A stretch of 59,787 nt of DNA from Natronomonas salinimetallica (GTDB lineage: Archaea > Halobacteriota > Halobacteria > Halobacteriales > Haloarculaceae): the NCBI RefSeq assembly GCF_013839515.1, contig NZ_JACDNQ010000002.1, positions 184,292-244,078 of the forward strand, given 5' to 3'. The translations under genes were made by a program, and so were the position numbers. Within the stretch, counting starts at the first letter, position 1. Each line of letters opens with the position of its first letter. Below, piece after piece: positions 24,167 through 33,365 of this stretch. Below the pieces are notes generated by a model. It saw only the letters and a program-made list of their open reading frames with translations, was not told the origin of the DNA and did not search any database.

Positions 24167-25339
24167 TCACCCTGAAATTCCGGGATCGCACGGTGGCTGA
24201 TAGATATAGCGTATACCTCCGTGTTGGACGACGTATCTGTTCTCGTTCGGTTCCTCGATAACGGCTGTGTCGTTATCAATGGCGAGTTGAGCGAGTTCAG
24301 CGAGCGTCGGAACGCGGGCGGCAGGGCGGTATCTCTTCGGCGGAAGGGCTGCCCTGACGATGATGCTTTCGAACTCCTTGCGATCGCTCCGGTACTCGAG
24401 CCAGGCTCGCTCTGCCGGTGTCGGGGAGCCGATCAGGCGGACAATAAAAAAGAGCCCAGTTCCGAAGACGCCTGCCAGAGCCGACAGCGGCCCTCCAACC
24501 GTCCACAGTGGGCCGTACGAGCGAGTGACGACCGACGTCTCGGTACCGGTGAGAGAAGCCTCGATAGGCTCGCTACTATCGATACGATAGATGGCTTCCT
24601 CCCTGACGAGATCGATCCGAAACGTCCGTGTCAACGAGACCGACTCGCCCTCGGCGACACCCTCGATAGCGACATCGACGCTGATGTAGGTCTCGGTATC
24701 GCCCGGGGTCGCTCCGAGGCTGTCTTCTATCTCACCGATCCGGTTCCCGATCGCGGATACATTTAGTTCGAACGGGGCGACGACGGCTTCACCAGGAGTG
24801 ACATCGGCTCGGTCGACGCGAGCGAGCTGTTCGGATTCTTCCCAGTAGACGACACCGTCCTCGACCGCTCGGGAGACCCGCTCGAGTTCGACGGTGATCG
24901 CCATTCCGTCGCTCGCGGGTGTGTCGTATCTGACGGCAACGTCGCCGTGGGCTTCCGGTGCGATAGCGGTGTAGTACAGCGGCTTGTCTGTGACTGTCGT
25001 GATCTCACTGCCGGTAGCAGAGACATCACCGTTCGTATCGGTGACTTCACCGGTTGTGTTTGTCGCCGTTTCGTTCGATACGGCCTCCGTTTCATACCGA
25101 GAATCACCGCCGTTGTCTGGTCCATAGATGGGATTCGGCTCGACGATAGTCGCGCCGTGTGATACGTCCCCAGTCACTGTCAGCAGGTCGTATTCACGTT
25201 GTTCGGTACGCTCACCGGGCTCGACGTAGGCGGTATAGGACATCCAACCGCCGGTACACAGCAGACAGGCGATCACCACCGTGGCGAGTAGCTGTCGATC
25301 CAGAATCCGTCTCCGAACCCCCTGGAACGTTTCATTCAT
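24167..25339 (-). CDS. DUF5305 family membrane-anchored protein
   Basis: A 390-residue protein with an N-terminal membrane helix (LLATVVIACLLCTGGWMSYT), a large extracellular Asp/Thr-rich beta domain and a second helix (LSALAGVFGTGLFFIVRLIG) near residue 305. A cytoplasmic tail ends ENRYVVQHGGIRYIYQP. This architecture fits DUF5305, found beside archaeal signal peptidases and secreted DUF1102-type proteins. It follows the signal peptidase gene after 49 nt, on the same strand, and probably supports assembly or export of the neighbouring secreted protein. Confidence 0.8.
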   Translation of the reverse strand: MNETFQGVRRRILDRQLLATVVIACLLCTGGWMSYTAYVEPGERTEQREYDLLTVTGDVSHGATIVEPNPIYGPDNGGDSRYETEAVSNETATNTTGEVTDTNGDVSATGSEITTVTDKPLYYTAIAPEAHGDVAVRYDTPASDGMAITVELERVSRAVEDGVVYWEESEQLARVDRADVTPGEAVVAPFELNVSAIGNRIGEIEDSLGATPGDTETYISVDVAIEGVAEGESVSLTRTFRIDLVREEAIYRIDSSEPIEASLTGTETSVVTRSYGPLWTVGGPLSALAGVFGTGLFFIVRLIGSPTPAERAWLEYRSDRKEFESIIVRAALPPKRYRPAARVPTLAELAQLAIDNDTAVIEEPNENRYVVQHGGIRYIYQPPCDPGISG

Positions 25340-25388
25340 CGATATCAGTACCTACTGTCGTTCGACGAGTGACGGCATTCGGTCGGTT

Positions 25389-26528
25389 TCATTTCTGTTT
25401 TCGTATTCGATCGAACAGTCCCGGCCGCGACCGGCGGCGTCGCTCCCGATCCCGCGTTTCTCTCACGGATTCCGATCCGACGAGTATCCGCCCAAGGACG
25501 TGGGCGCTGATGCCGATTGGGACGACGATCGCTCCGAACGGTATCCGGGGATGAATCTCGTAGAGTGCCTCGAGCAGGGATCGGGGAAGCAAATACAGAT
25601 ACCGGTACTCGACCACCGAGCGCTCGTAATGGCCGGTCTCATCGGGCGCAGCGAGCGTAACCGGGACGGCCACACGCTCCCGGCCCGAGACGGCGACCTC
25701 ATTTCGCTCGAGAGTGATATCATCACCCGTTTCCAGACGGGAAACGACCGGGATAACGCCGTCGTTTTCGATGTAGTACGTCGTCTCGACTGTCCCCCCC
25801 GGTTCAGTGACTCGCTCGGCGTCAGGTGCTGGATCCGAACTGATGACCGTGAGCGATGCCGTCCCCGCGGGGACGAGCATTGCCGCCGCCGCGAGAGCGA
25901 CAACGAAGAGCGTGAACGCAACCGTCAGAAAACGGGGGCTGACGCCGATGTCGTCCCCGTCGTCGGGTCCCGGCCTCCGGCTGTCGCGTACGGTTTCGAC
26001 CGCGTAGCCGACGAGCGAAAGCACTAACAGCAGGTAGGCGAGTCCGGAGGACTCGCTCGAATCACCCCCGAGTTCGCTCGTGATCAGCAACTGTACGGTA
26101 TTGACCGATCCCCCGATGGCTGCGGCCGCAGTGCCGAGTCCCGGTACCGTGACGACAGTATCCCCGACCTGAAGCGCTTTCGCTACGATGTCCTCCTCGG
26201 TGACGTGCGGATCGCCACCGTCTTGATCGGTCACTGGATTCGCATCCCCGCGTGTGACGTAGCCCGCCGGCGTCTCGTCGACAACCCGGTGAGTCACTAG
26301 CCCCTCGCCCGTAGACTGATATATCACGATGTCACCCGGTGTCGTTTCGCCAGTTATTGCGGTTGGGACGGCGACGAACCCGTCGCCCGGTTCTATCGTC
26401 GGCTCCATACTGTCGCTCGTGACGTAACTCAAAAGCACCGGCTGTCCGAGAGCATGACCGACAGACAGCGCAATAACGCTTACAATGAGAACGGCCTGAA
26501 ACAGATGCGAGAGATTCTGGAAATTCAC
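25389..26528 (-). CDS. Signal peptidase I (archaeal S26B/SipW type)
   Basis: A 379-residue membrane protease. The N-terminal helix (AVLIVSVIALSVGHALGQPV) is followed by the catalytic Ser in YVTSDSMEPTIEPGD (about residues 36-50) and His in LVTHRVVDE (about 79); the archaeal and SipW forms use Ser/His. Further helices and a beta-rich domain (residues ~215-345) form a C-terminal extension not found in minimal enzymes. It probably processes the secreted protein encoded 111 nt upstream. The intergenic stretch 26529-26639 shows no gene. Confidence 0.88.
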   Translation of the reverse strand: MNFQNLSHLFQAVLIVSVIALSVGHALGQPVLLSYVTSDSMEPTIEPGDGFVAVPTAITGETTPGDIVIYQSTGEGLVTHRVVDETPAGYVTRGDANPVTDQDGGDPHVTEEDIVAKALQVGDTVVTVPGLGTAAAAIGGSVNTVQLLITSELGGDSSESSGLAYLLLVLSLVGYAVETVRDSRRPGPDDGDDIGVSPRFLTVAFTLFVVALAAAAMLVPAGTASLTVISSDPAPDAERVTEPGGTVETTYYIENDGVIPVVSRLETGDDITLERNEVAVSGRERVAVPVTLAAPDETGHYERSVVEYRYLYLLPRSLLEALYEIHPRIPFGAIVVPIGISAHVLGRILVGSESVRETRDRERRRRSRPGLFDRIRKQK

Positions 26529-26639
26529 GTATTATCTACTCGCCCGGATTATTCAAACGTCCAGCAGGCTGCCCGTGAGCCGTCCGCCGGGCCGACGGCT
26601 ATCGTTGCCTGTTTCATTCTTGTGGGCGTCTCTTACACC

Positions 26640-28307
26640 TCATTGGAAGTTGGGCCGGTATTCACTGGCGATCTGGCCATCGAACTCGTCCATAGTGACA
26701 ATATCGGCTTCGCCGAGACCATCATGTGAACCCACGTAATCCTCGGCAGCACTGGCGCTGGCAAACGCTCGTGGGTTCGCCCCCATCGTACCGTATCCGC
26801 TGCTGTAATCGAGCACGAAACTCGCTTCACGTGCATCGATGAGGTCGGTCCCATCGCCGCTACGACTTCCGTTCTCGACGTCAACGTTCGTGTAGTCGAC
26901 GACCCAGGCGCCCTCGATAGATGCATCCGGAACAGCGACATTATCCCCGTCGTACTTCCCCGGATCGACCACGTATGTGACCAGACAGCCACTGGAGCAA
27001 AACTCCATTCTGTCGCCGTTCGTGTGTGTGGCCTGTGCGTGAGCACTCTCAAAGCCTTTCGTCCCCATGCCACACACTGCACAACTCGTGTCGCTGTCCG
27101 GGTCGTAGAACTCGATCGGGCCATCTTCGACATCGAGCGTCCCGTTGACAATACTTGACTCGTCGCCGTAGTCGACCGTCACTGTCCACTCGGTTCCGTC
27201 GAACCGGAAGTCCCCGTGTCGCCCGGCCTCTGTGTTGTCCGGGGCAAGGTCGTTGTATACTGTCGGAACTTCGAATGTAGCCTCCACGTCGCCGCCTTCC
27301 GGGACAGTGACCGTCTTTTCGTTTTTGCTCAGTTGGTCCCCATCGATATCGAGCGCTGCTGTCGCCTCTCCACCGCCGACGCCACCGTCGGAGACCGTCG
27401 CGGTAACCGCAAAGTCGTTGTCCGAACCGACCGTAACAGCGTCCGTTGCACCGACATCGAGGAGGTCATCTCCGCTGCCCCCGCCCTCGATGACCTCGAC
27501 GGTTCCTTCCGCATCACCGTACTCGTCGTCGGTCGAGACCGACCAGGGGACGGAACTCTCAGCGCTGGTATCGATCTCCCACGAGTCTGTCCACGTCCCT
27601 CCGGCGTCGACGGAGACTTGAGCGTTGTACATCTCGGTGCCACCGACGACGACGGTAAGGTTCGTCGCGTGTGGCTCCTCACCCATGTTTTCAAGCGTTA
27701 CATCGAGGGCGGCATCCCCATCGACATCGATCGACGACGGGACAGTAGTATCGAGTGACAACCCACCGGTAGCGCCATCGATCCCGTCCTCGGCGACGAA
27801 CATCACGCTCGGGTCTTCCTCCGGCAACTCGTCGTCGTAGTCGGTCATGTCGGCCTTTACCGTCACCGTTAGGCTGTTGTTGGAGTCATCCGTACCGACC
27901 CCCTCGAGTACGACGTCTGTGTCTTCGGTGCTCGCTCCGACGATCGATTTTCCATCAACCAGATAATCGAGAACACCACCCTCACCGAGGAGTTCGCTGT
28001 CTTCAACGTAGAGGCCGAGATTCTGTGTTCCGGTGTTCGTCACCCGAAGCAGGTCATCGAATCTGACCCAACCATGTTCGTTGATATCGTGGATCGTAAG
28101 CTCCAGCGGATCGCCATCGTTGCTGTTATCGTTGACGTACTCACTTGCTGTGCCACTATACTCGTCGTTCGGTTCGACGTGTAGATAGCCGTCGCCGGTT
28201 TCGATCGAAACGGCGTGTTCGCTACCAGCCGCGCTAAACGCGCTCGTGCCGAACAACAGTCCCGTCCCGGCTGCCGTAGAACCCAGCAGGAACTTACGGC
28301 GATCCAT
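26640..28307 (-). CDS. Secreted multidomain protein: DUF1102-like head, Ig-like repeats, C-terminal NosL copper domain
   Basis: A 555-residue exported protein. The Tat-type signal MDRRKFLLGSTAAGTGLLFG precedes a DUF1102-like domain (about 30-170, LRVTNTGTQNLGLYVED). Two CARDB/Ig-like beta domains follow (about 180-395). From about 400 the sequence is NosL-like: CAVCGM at 409-414, AHAQATHTNGDRMEFCSSGC to 442, VVDYTNVDV and ASFVLDYSSGYGTMG. NosL lipoproteins bind Cu(I) and help deliver copper to nitrous oxide reductase. It heads the cluster with signal peptidase and DUF5305. No nosZ is nearby, so the copper target is unknown. Confidence 0.82.
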   Translation of the reverse strand: MDRRKFLLGSTAAGTGLLFGTSAFSAAGSEHAVSIETGDGYLHVEPNDEYSGTASEYVNDNSNDGDPLELTIHDINEHGWVRFDDLLRVTNTGTQNLGLYVEDSELLGEGGVLDYLVDGKSIVGASTEDTDVVLEGVGTDDSNNSLTVTVKADMTDYDDELPEEDPSVMFVAEDGIDGATGGLSLDTTVPSSIDVDGDAALDVTLENMGEEPHATNLTVVVGGTEMYNAQVSVDAGGTWTDSWEIDTSAESSVPWSVSTDDEYGDAEGTVEVIEGGGSGDDLLDVGATDAVTVGSDNDFAVTATVSDGGVGGGEATAALDIDGDQLSKNEKTVTVPEGGDVEATFEVPTVYNDLAPDNTEAGRHGDFRFDGTEWTVTVDYGDESSIVNGTLDVEDGPIEFYDPDSDTSCAVCGMGTKGFESAHAQATHTNGDRMEFCSSGCLVTYVVDPGKYDGDNVAVPDASIEGAWVVDYTNVDVENGSRSGDGTDLIDAREASFVLDYSSGYGTMGANPRAFASASAAEDYVGSHDGLGEADIVTMDEFDGQIASEYRPNFQ

Positions 28308-28659
28308 CTCAGAGCCCCCCGTCTGTTTGGGAACGATCCCGGGTCAGCCGTGTGCGCTCCAACTGCGTTTGGACTTGTAACACCATAGTCAATTTGAGAC
28401 GAGAATGCCGCTTGAGTAAGCATTTGTGGTGTATTCATAAAATGCTCTAGTACAGATCTATAAAACCAATAGTAACGTATATTTTTTGACTGTTTATAAT
28501 AAACAGGGCGGTATAATTAAAATATTCGATGGCCGTACCAGAACACGGATCCCCCTGCCGGACATAACTGGATCCGATGAGCCGAGCGTTCAACGGTCGT
28601 GCCGTTCTCAAGTGTCGCTGTCGACGGCGTCAACCGGGATCGAGAAACGGTCGACCGCG
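28308..28659. promoter_or_regulatory. Divergent AT-rich intergenic region
   Basis: A 352-nt region between two divergent secreted-protein genes. Bases 28430-28530 are strikingly AT-rich for this genome, with TATA-like runs (GTATATTTTTTGAC, GTTTATAATAAAC, TATAATTAAAATATTC) that could serve both promoters. No gene is supported here. Confidence 0.5.
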
Positions 28660-29112
28660 ATGAAACTGACACGCCGTCGTCTGTGTGCGACTCTCGCCGG
28701 CAGTTCCTCGCTGGCTCTCGTTTCGAGGACGGACAGCTTCTCGGCGGCCGGAACTGGCCATACTGCCGAAATCGAAACGGCGAGAAGTAGAGCATATCTT
28801 TCCTTTGAGGGGGCTGCGCTGATCGAACCGGTACCTGAAGCGGAAGCGACCCTGACCCTCGATTCATCGCTCGGGGCCGCCGAACTAGTCCGCCTTGCTG
28901 CCTCCGCGTTCGTATTTGACGCCACACCACCGCTAGAGTTACCGGCAACCGTCGATGTTCGTCTCAAAGACGACCGCCATGGCCGCGTCACCGACACCGT
29001 GACAGCCACCGTCAAGAGTCCGAACGTTCGCGCCGCCGCCGAACGAGAGCTCCACGTCGACGGAACTGAGACGGCCGAGGAAACGCCGTCGATGCGGACG
29101 GGCTACGAGTGA
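28660..29112 (+). CDS. Small Tat-type secreted protein, DUF1102-like
   Basis: A 150-residue protein starting MKLTRRRLCATLAGSSSLAL, with a twin-arginine-like signal and a predicted mature part from about residue 30. The pattern SFSAAGTGHTAEIETARSRAYL resembles the equivalent segment of the divergent NosL-containing protein (AFSAAGSEHAVSIETGDGYL), suggesting distant paralogy. The mature domain is beta-rich and ends in an acidic, Thr-rich tail. The start at 28660 places the twin-arginine motif at the N-terminus. Function unknown; probably another substrate of the signal peptidase cluster. Confidence 0.7.
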   Translation: MKLTRRRLCATLAGSSSLALVSRTDSFSAAGTGHTAEIETARSRAYLSFEGAALIEPVPEAEATLTLDSSLGAAELVRLAASAFVFDATPPLELPATVDVRLKDDRHGRVTDTVTATVKSPNVRAAAERELHVDGTETAEETPSMRTGYE

Positions 29113-29224
29113 CACGCGGGGCGCTTACGCGTTCGGGACACGGACACCACGGCCCCGGGACCCCTTTCGATGCGACCCTGCCGGCGAACGTAGCGTTTTC
29201 ACGCCCTCGTCCGTAGACCCGTAC

Positions 29225-30037
29225 ATGGAAGACGAACCGGCCGAGAACATCTCAGGGGGCGATGCGGGGGGCGGTTCGCCCGCCTCGTTCGATTCCGCGG
29301 GGTCGAGAACGCGGGCCGAGAGCGTCGTCGACCGCCTCGGCGAGCAGTACTGGCAGAAACGCTACGGCGGACGCGACGGGTTCGAGTGTCTCGTTCGGAC
29401 GATTCTCAGCCAGAACACCTCCGACGTGGCCAGCCAGCCGGCACACGACGCGTTGATGGACCGCTACGGCGGCGATCTCGCCGCGAACCTGGCCGACGCC
29501 GACCGATCCGAACTGGCCGAGACGATCTCCTCGGCGGGACTGTACAACCAAAAATCCGAGCGGATCGTCGCCATCGCCGAACGGATCCTCGAAGCGTACG
29601 ACGACACGGCGGGCTTCGATCGGTTCGTCCGCGAGGCAGCGCCGTCCGACGTCAGAGAGACGCTGCTCGGGATGAACGGCGTCGGGCCGAAAACCGCCGA
29701 CTGCGTCCTGTTGTTCGCCGGCGGTCGCGGCGGCGTCTTCCCCGTCGACACACACGTCTACCGCATCGCCCGCCGGATGGGGATCGCGCCCGCCGATGCC
29801 GACCACGAGGCGGTTCGGGAGGCCCTGGAGGCCGCCGTCCCCGAAGCGAAGTGCGGCTTCGGTCACACCGCAATGATCCAGTTCGGCCGCGAGTACTGCA
29901 CGGCCCGAAAGCCGGCGTGTCTCGACGACCCCGACGCCTGCCCGATGGCCGACGTCTGCGAACAGGTGGGCGTCTACCCCGAGACGGGCGAGATCGTCGA
30001 CCCCGCTGACGCACCCGAGGCCGCGAACGTGGACTGA
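29225..30037 (+). CDS. nth: Endonuclease III-type DNA glycosylase/AP lyase
   Basis: A 270-residue HhH-GPD protein. The helix-hairpin-helix MNGVGPKTADCVLLF carries the catalytic Lys (about residues 149-163), and VDTHVYRI contains the catalytic Asp. The C-terminal 4Fe-4S loop reads CTARKPACLDDPDACPMADVC, that is CX6CX6CX5C; the middle spacing is longer than the CX2C of E. coli Nth. It excises oxidised pyrimidines in base excision repair. A MITE begins right at the stop codon, whose TGA serves as one target-site copy. Confidence 0.92.
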   Translation: MEDEPAENISGGDAGGGSPASFDSAGSRTRAESVVDRLGEQYWQKRYGGRDGFECLVRTILSQNTSDVASQPAHDALMDRYGGDLAANLADADRSELAETISSAGLYNQKSERIVAIAERILEAYDDTAGFDRFVREAAPSDVRETLLGMNGVGPKTADCVLLFAGGRGGVFPVDTHVYRIARRMGIAPADADHEAVREALEAAVPEAKCGFGHTAMIQFGREYCTARKPACLDDPDACPMADVCEQVGVYPETGEIVDPADAPEAANVD

Positions 30038-30113
30038 TACTGTCGGATATACCTATTTCAGGCTATTCGCGCGACGGTGACGCGATAGCTTCACGAAATT
30101 ATAGCCGACAGTA
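30038..30113. mobile_element. MITE family A, copy 2 (76 bp)
   Basis: Terminal inverted repeats TACTGTCGGATAT and ATAGCCGACAGTA bound a 76-bp element flanked by TGA on both sides (30035-30037, the nth stop codon, and 30114-30116). Read on the minus strand it shares TACTGTCGG-NNN-TAATTTCGTGAA with the copy at 4227-4333. It has no coding capacity. Confidence 0.8.
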
Positions 30114-30283
30114 TGATACCGCCGGCAGTGTGTCACGGGGCAGTATCTCGAGGGACCGACGCGTGTCGACGTCGGCCGGGCGCTCGCCGGGAGACGGCGA
30201 CAGCGCCCCCGACGAGCACGTACATATCGACCGCTCCGTCGCTCTCCCGCGACGTTTTTGTTCGGGGGCCCCCGAGCGTAGGT

Positions 30284-31786
30284 ATGCTCACGAAGGACCT
30301 GCTCCGCGTCTCGCGGGCCGGCGGCGGCTACCAGCCTCGCTTTAGCGGCCCCGCGGATGACGCCCTCGCCGCCCGGGTCCTCGGTATCTATCAGGGCCAC
30401 GTCGGCGAGCGACGCCGCGACCTCGACGCCGCGCTCACCGACGTCGAACGCGAGGTCGACGACTTCAAACTCGTCCGCGGGTTCGCGAAACTGCTCGACC
30501 GCGAGGCGGCCTTCGAGGTCCGGTCGCCGATCGATCCATGCCGGGCCCGGACGGCCGCCTTCGAGGCCGCCGAGTCCGTCGGTGTCGTGACCGAGGCCGA
30601 ACGGGCCGAGGCGCTCGATGCGGCGGGCGATCGACTGGACGCGAGCGCCGAGGCGGTCGAGGCGTCGCTGTTCGCCGACCGCGACGTCGAGGCGGTGCTG
30701 GCGGCCGTCGAGACCGACTACGATCCCCCGTCGCTGTGCCGACAGTACGACCTCTCGCTCGCACAGACGGCGCTTTTCGACGCCACCTCGGTCCGGATCC
30801 GAACGTCGGATCCGAAGGCGCTCGTTTCGGCGATAAAACGGCTCCGGCTGATGTACGAGATCAGACGGACCGACGACGGCCGGGTCGTGATCGCTACCGG
30901 ACCGGACGCCCTGTTCAGCCGTTCGCGACGCTACGGGACGCGGTTCGCCCGACTGCTGCGGACGGTGACGAAGGCCGCGGAGTGGGACCTCGAGGCGACG
31001 GTCGACGACCGCGGGACAGAACGTACGCTGCGTCTGGATTCGGGAACCCTCGAACACCCCGAGACCGAACCCGTCGCCGAGCCGACCTTCGACAGCGGCG
31101 TCGAGTCGGACTTTTACGCCCGTTTCGACGCGCTGGATCTCGACTGGCGGCTCCTTCGCGAACCGGAGCCGCTCGAATCGGGCGAACACGTCGTCATCCC
31201 GGACTTCGCCTTCGAGTGGCGCTACGGCGGCTTTCGCGTCTTCTTCGAGATCATGGGCTTTTGGACGCCGGAGTACGTCGAAAAGAAGCTCTCGCGGTTC
31301 GCGGACCTCGGGGACGTCGCCTTCGTCGTCGCCTACGACGAGTCACTCGGCGTCGGCGAGGCGATCGAGGCGACGGGCCACCGCGCGATCCCCTACTCCG
31401 GAACCGTCCGGCTGGCCGGCGTCCGGGACGCACTCCGCCCCTACGAGTCCGAACTCCGGGCCGAAAGCGCCGCCTCGCTGCCCGACTCGCTCGTCCCCGA
31501 CGACGGCGTGACGACGATCGAGACACTCGCCGATGCCTACGACGTCCCCGAACGCGCGATCGAGTCCGTCGAGTTTCCCGACCACGAACGCGTTGGCCGG
31601 ACGATGTTGCGACCCGCACTCGCCGAGCCGTTGGCGGGAGCGATCGAGGCCGGAATGGATCTCGGTGACGCCGAGGACGCGCTGGCCGAGCACGGGATCG
31701 ACGAGACGAGCGCCGTGCTCTCGTGGCTCGGCTACCGCGTCGAGTGGGACGGACTCCGTGGCGGGACCATCCGTCGGAAGACCTGA
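30284..31786 (+). CDS. DUF790 family nuclease (Bax1-like)
   Basis: A 500-residue protein of the archaeal DUF790 family. Its characterised member Bax1 is a structure-specific endonuclease partnering the XPB helicase in nucleotide excision repair. The N-terminus MLTKDLLRVSRAGGGYQPRF and the nuclease-type core VIPDFAFEWRYGGFRVFFEIMG with FWTPEYVEKKL are typical. The start at 30284 fits this N-terminus. Homologues usually lie beside an XPB (rad25) gene; none is within this window, so the pair is split here. Confidence 0.85.
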   Translation: MLTKDLLRVSRAGGGYQPRFSGPADDALAARVLGIYQGHVGERRRDLDAALTDVEREVDDFKLVRGFAKLLDREAAFEVRSPIDPCRARTAAFEAAESVGVVTEAERAEALDAAGDRLDASAEAVEASLFADRDVEAVLAAVETDYDPPSLCRQYDLSLAQTALFDATSVRIRTSDPKALVSAIKRLRLMYEIRRTDDGRVVIATGPDALFSRSRRYGTRFARLLRTVTKAAEWDLEATVDDRGTERTLRLDSGTLEHPETEPVAEPTFDSGVESDFYARFDALDLDWRLLREPEPLESGEHVVIPDFAFEWRYGGFRVFFEIMGFWTPEYVEKKLSRFADLGDVAFVVAYDESLGVGEAIEATGHRAIPYSGTVRLAGVRDALRPYESELRAESAASLPDSLVPDDGVTTIETLADAYDVPERAIESVEFPDHERVGRTMLRPALAEPLAGAIEAGMDLGDAEDALAEHGIDETSAVLSWLGYRVEWDGLRGGTIRRKT

Positions 31787-31852
31787 CGGGGAGCCGCCGG
31801 GCGAAATCGGCAGTCGGCCCGAATCGTGTATGGACGCGCTTCGGCCGGGAGG

Positions 31853-32350
31853 TCAAAGCTCCCGCTGTCGCCCCTTCGGCATCTGCGATCGGAGCTCGCC
31901 GTACAGATACAGGCCGACACCGATCGGTTCGACCGAACCGGCGATCTCGTGGGCCGCGATGAGATATCCCCAGTCGCCGTCCCAGTCGGGGTCGGTGTCC
32001 TCGCCGCGGAGGAACGCCCGCGCGTCCCCGCGATCGAGGACGACGACGTTCCGTACCGCGCCGCGACCGAACCGCTGGACGGCGTCGGTCGTCGGCTTCC
32101 AGTGTTCCTGTCGGGTCCGGAGGAACGTCATCCCCAGCCCTTCGACCTCGGCGGGCGAGTCGACGTCGCCGGCAAAGGCCCAGATCTTTCCCGAGCCCTT
32201 CTCCCAGAAAGTGTGCCCCTCGAAGCATTCGGGGTCGAGCCCGAAGCGTTCGACCCACCAGCCGACGGCCTCCTCGCGGGTCGCCCGCCCCTCGACCGTC
32301 CGGTCGTCGGCCGTTGGGGGCAGGCGGTCGAACCGACTGCCGTCGTTCAT
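31853..32350 (-). CDS. DUF7122 family protein, coupled to the NOP2-type methylase
   Basis: A 165-residue soluble protein beginning MNDGSRFDRLPPTADDRTVE. It has an RNA-binding (PUA/NIP7-like) feel: WVERFGLDPECFEGHTFWEK followed by SGKIWAFAG. I recall the family as DUF7122. Its ATG overlaps the stop codon of the upstream RNA methyltransferase (ATGA, 32350-32347), so the two are translated as a coupled pair. It may be a separated RNA-recognition partner of that enzyme, since related NOP2/RsmB proteins carry such a domain in the same chain. Confidence 0.72.
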   Translation of the reverse strand: MNDGSRFDRLPPTADDRTVEGRATREEAVGWWVERFGLDPECFEGHTFWEKGSGKIWAFAGDVDSPAEVEGLGMTFLRTRQEHWKPTTDAVQRFGRGAVRNVVVLDRGDARAFLRGEDTDPDWDGDWGYLIAAHEIAGSVEPIGVGLYLYGELRSQMPKGRQREL

Positions 32351-33258
32351 CCGCACACCTCCAGTTTCGCACAGAAGAACCCGCCGGTATCGTTGTGGTG
32401 GGGGTAGATCCGTTTGGCCTTTCGCATCGAGTCGTCGAACGTCTCGCCGTCCCACTCGGTGAGGCCGGGGGCGTGATCGAGCGGTAACTCGTAGTCGAGA
32501 AGCCGGCAGCCGCCGTTCTCCAGGGCGTACTGGAGGACCGCCTCGTTCTCCTCGGGGGCGAACGTACACGTCGAGTAGACGAGCGTCCCGCCAGGACGGG
32601 TGACCCCGAGGGAGCGTTCGAGAATACCCTTCTGTACCCCCGCGATCCCCTCGACGTGGTCCATCGACCAGTTGTCGACGGCATCGGGGTTCTTTCTGAT
32701 CGTCCCTTCACACGAGCAGGGGACGTCGACGAGCGTCCGGTCGAACGGCTCCCCGTCGAACGGCTTCAACGAAAAGTTCCGCGCGTCGGCTCTGGTGACG
32801 ACGAGGTTCGTCACGCCGCAGCGCTCCGCGTTCGACCGAAGCGCCGACAGCCGGCCGAGGTTGTTGTCGTTGCCGACGACGGTCCCGCGGTCGGCCATCC
32901 GCGCGGCGAGTTGGGTCGTCTTGCTCCCCGGCGCGGCACAGCAGTCCAACACGCGCTCGCCCGGTTCGGGGTCGAGCACGAGCGCGGGCACAGCCGACAC
33001 CTCCTCTTGGCCGTACACCCAGCCGTGGACGAACGGCCAGGAGTTCCCCGGCGATTCCCCCTCGTCGAGTTCGAAGAGCCCCTCGTGCCACCCGACGGGC
33101 TCGAACCCGACGTCCGCCGCCTCGAACGCCCGGCGGACCCGGTCGGGAGTCGTTTTGATATCGTTGACCCGGACGACCGACGGCAAGGGCCGATCGCAGG
33201 CGGCGTGAAAGGCCGCCGGATCGCCGACGATCGGGTCGTATCTCGAAAGCGGATCCAT
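32347..33258 (-). CDS. RNA (cytosine-C5)-methyltransferase, RsmB/NOP2/Sun family
   Basis: A 303-residue SAM-dependent methylase. The SAM motif LDCCAAPGSKTTQLAARM is at about residues 108-125. The two family cysteines are in LVDVPCSCEGTIRKN (about 185) and YSTCTFAPEENEAVL (about 240). Members methylate C5 of cytosine in rRNA or tRNA; the target cannot be assigned. ATG 33258 (MDPLSRYDPIVGD) was chosen, as the upstream extension lacks similarity. It is coupled to the downstream DUF7122 gene by a 4-nt overlap and divergent from the PAC2 gene. Confidence 0.92.
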   Translation of the reverse strand: MDPLSRYDPIVGDPAAFHAACDRPLPSVVRVNDIKTTPDRVRRAFEAADVGFEPVGWHEGLFELDEGESPGNSWPFVHGWVYGQEEVSAVPALVLDPEPGERVLDCCAAPGSKTTQLAARMADRGTVVGNDNNLGRLSALRSNAERCGVTNLVVTRADARNFSLKPFDGEPFDRTLVDVPCSCEGTIRKNPDAVDNWSMDHVEGIAGVQKGILERSLGVTRPGGTLVYSTCTFAPEENEAVLQYALENGGCRLLDYELPLDHAPGLTEWDGETFDDSMRKAKRIYPHHNDTGGFFCAKLEVCG

Positions 33259-33365
33259 ACACGCAATCGGCCCCGCGGTGGTTTGTCGGTGTCGGCTCGG
33301 TCGTCGGGAAACAACGGTCCGCACGTTGACGCACACTTAAGGGATTGCGATACGTGTGGGCCGGT

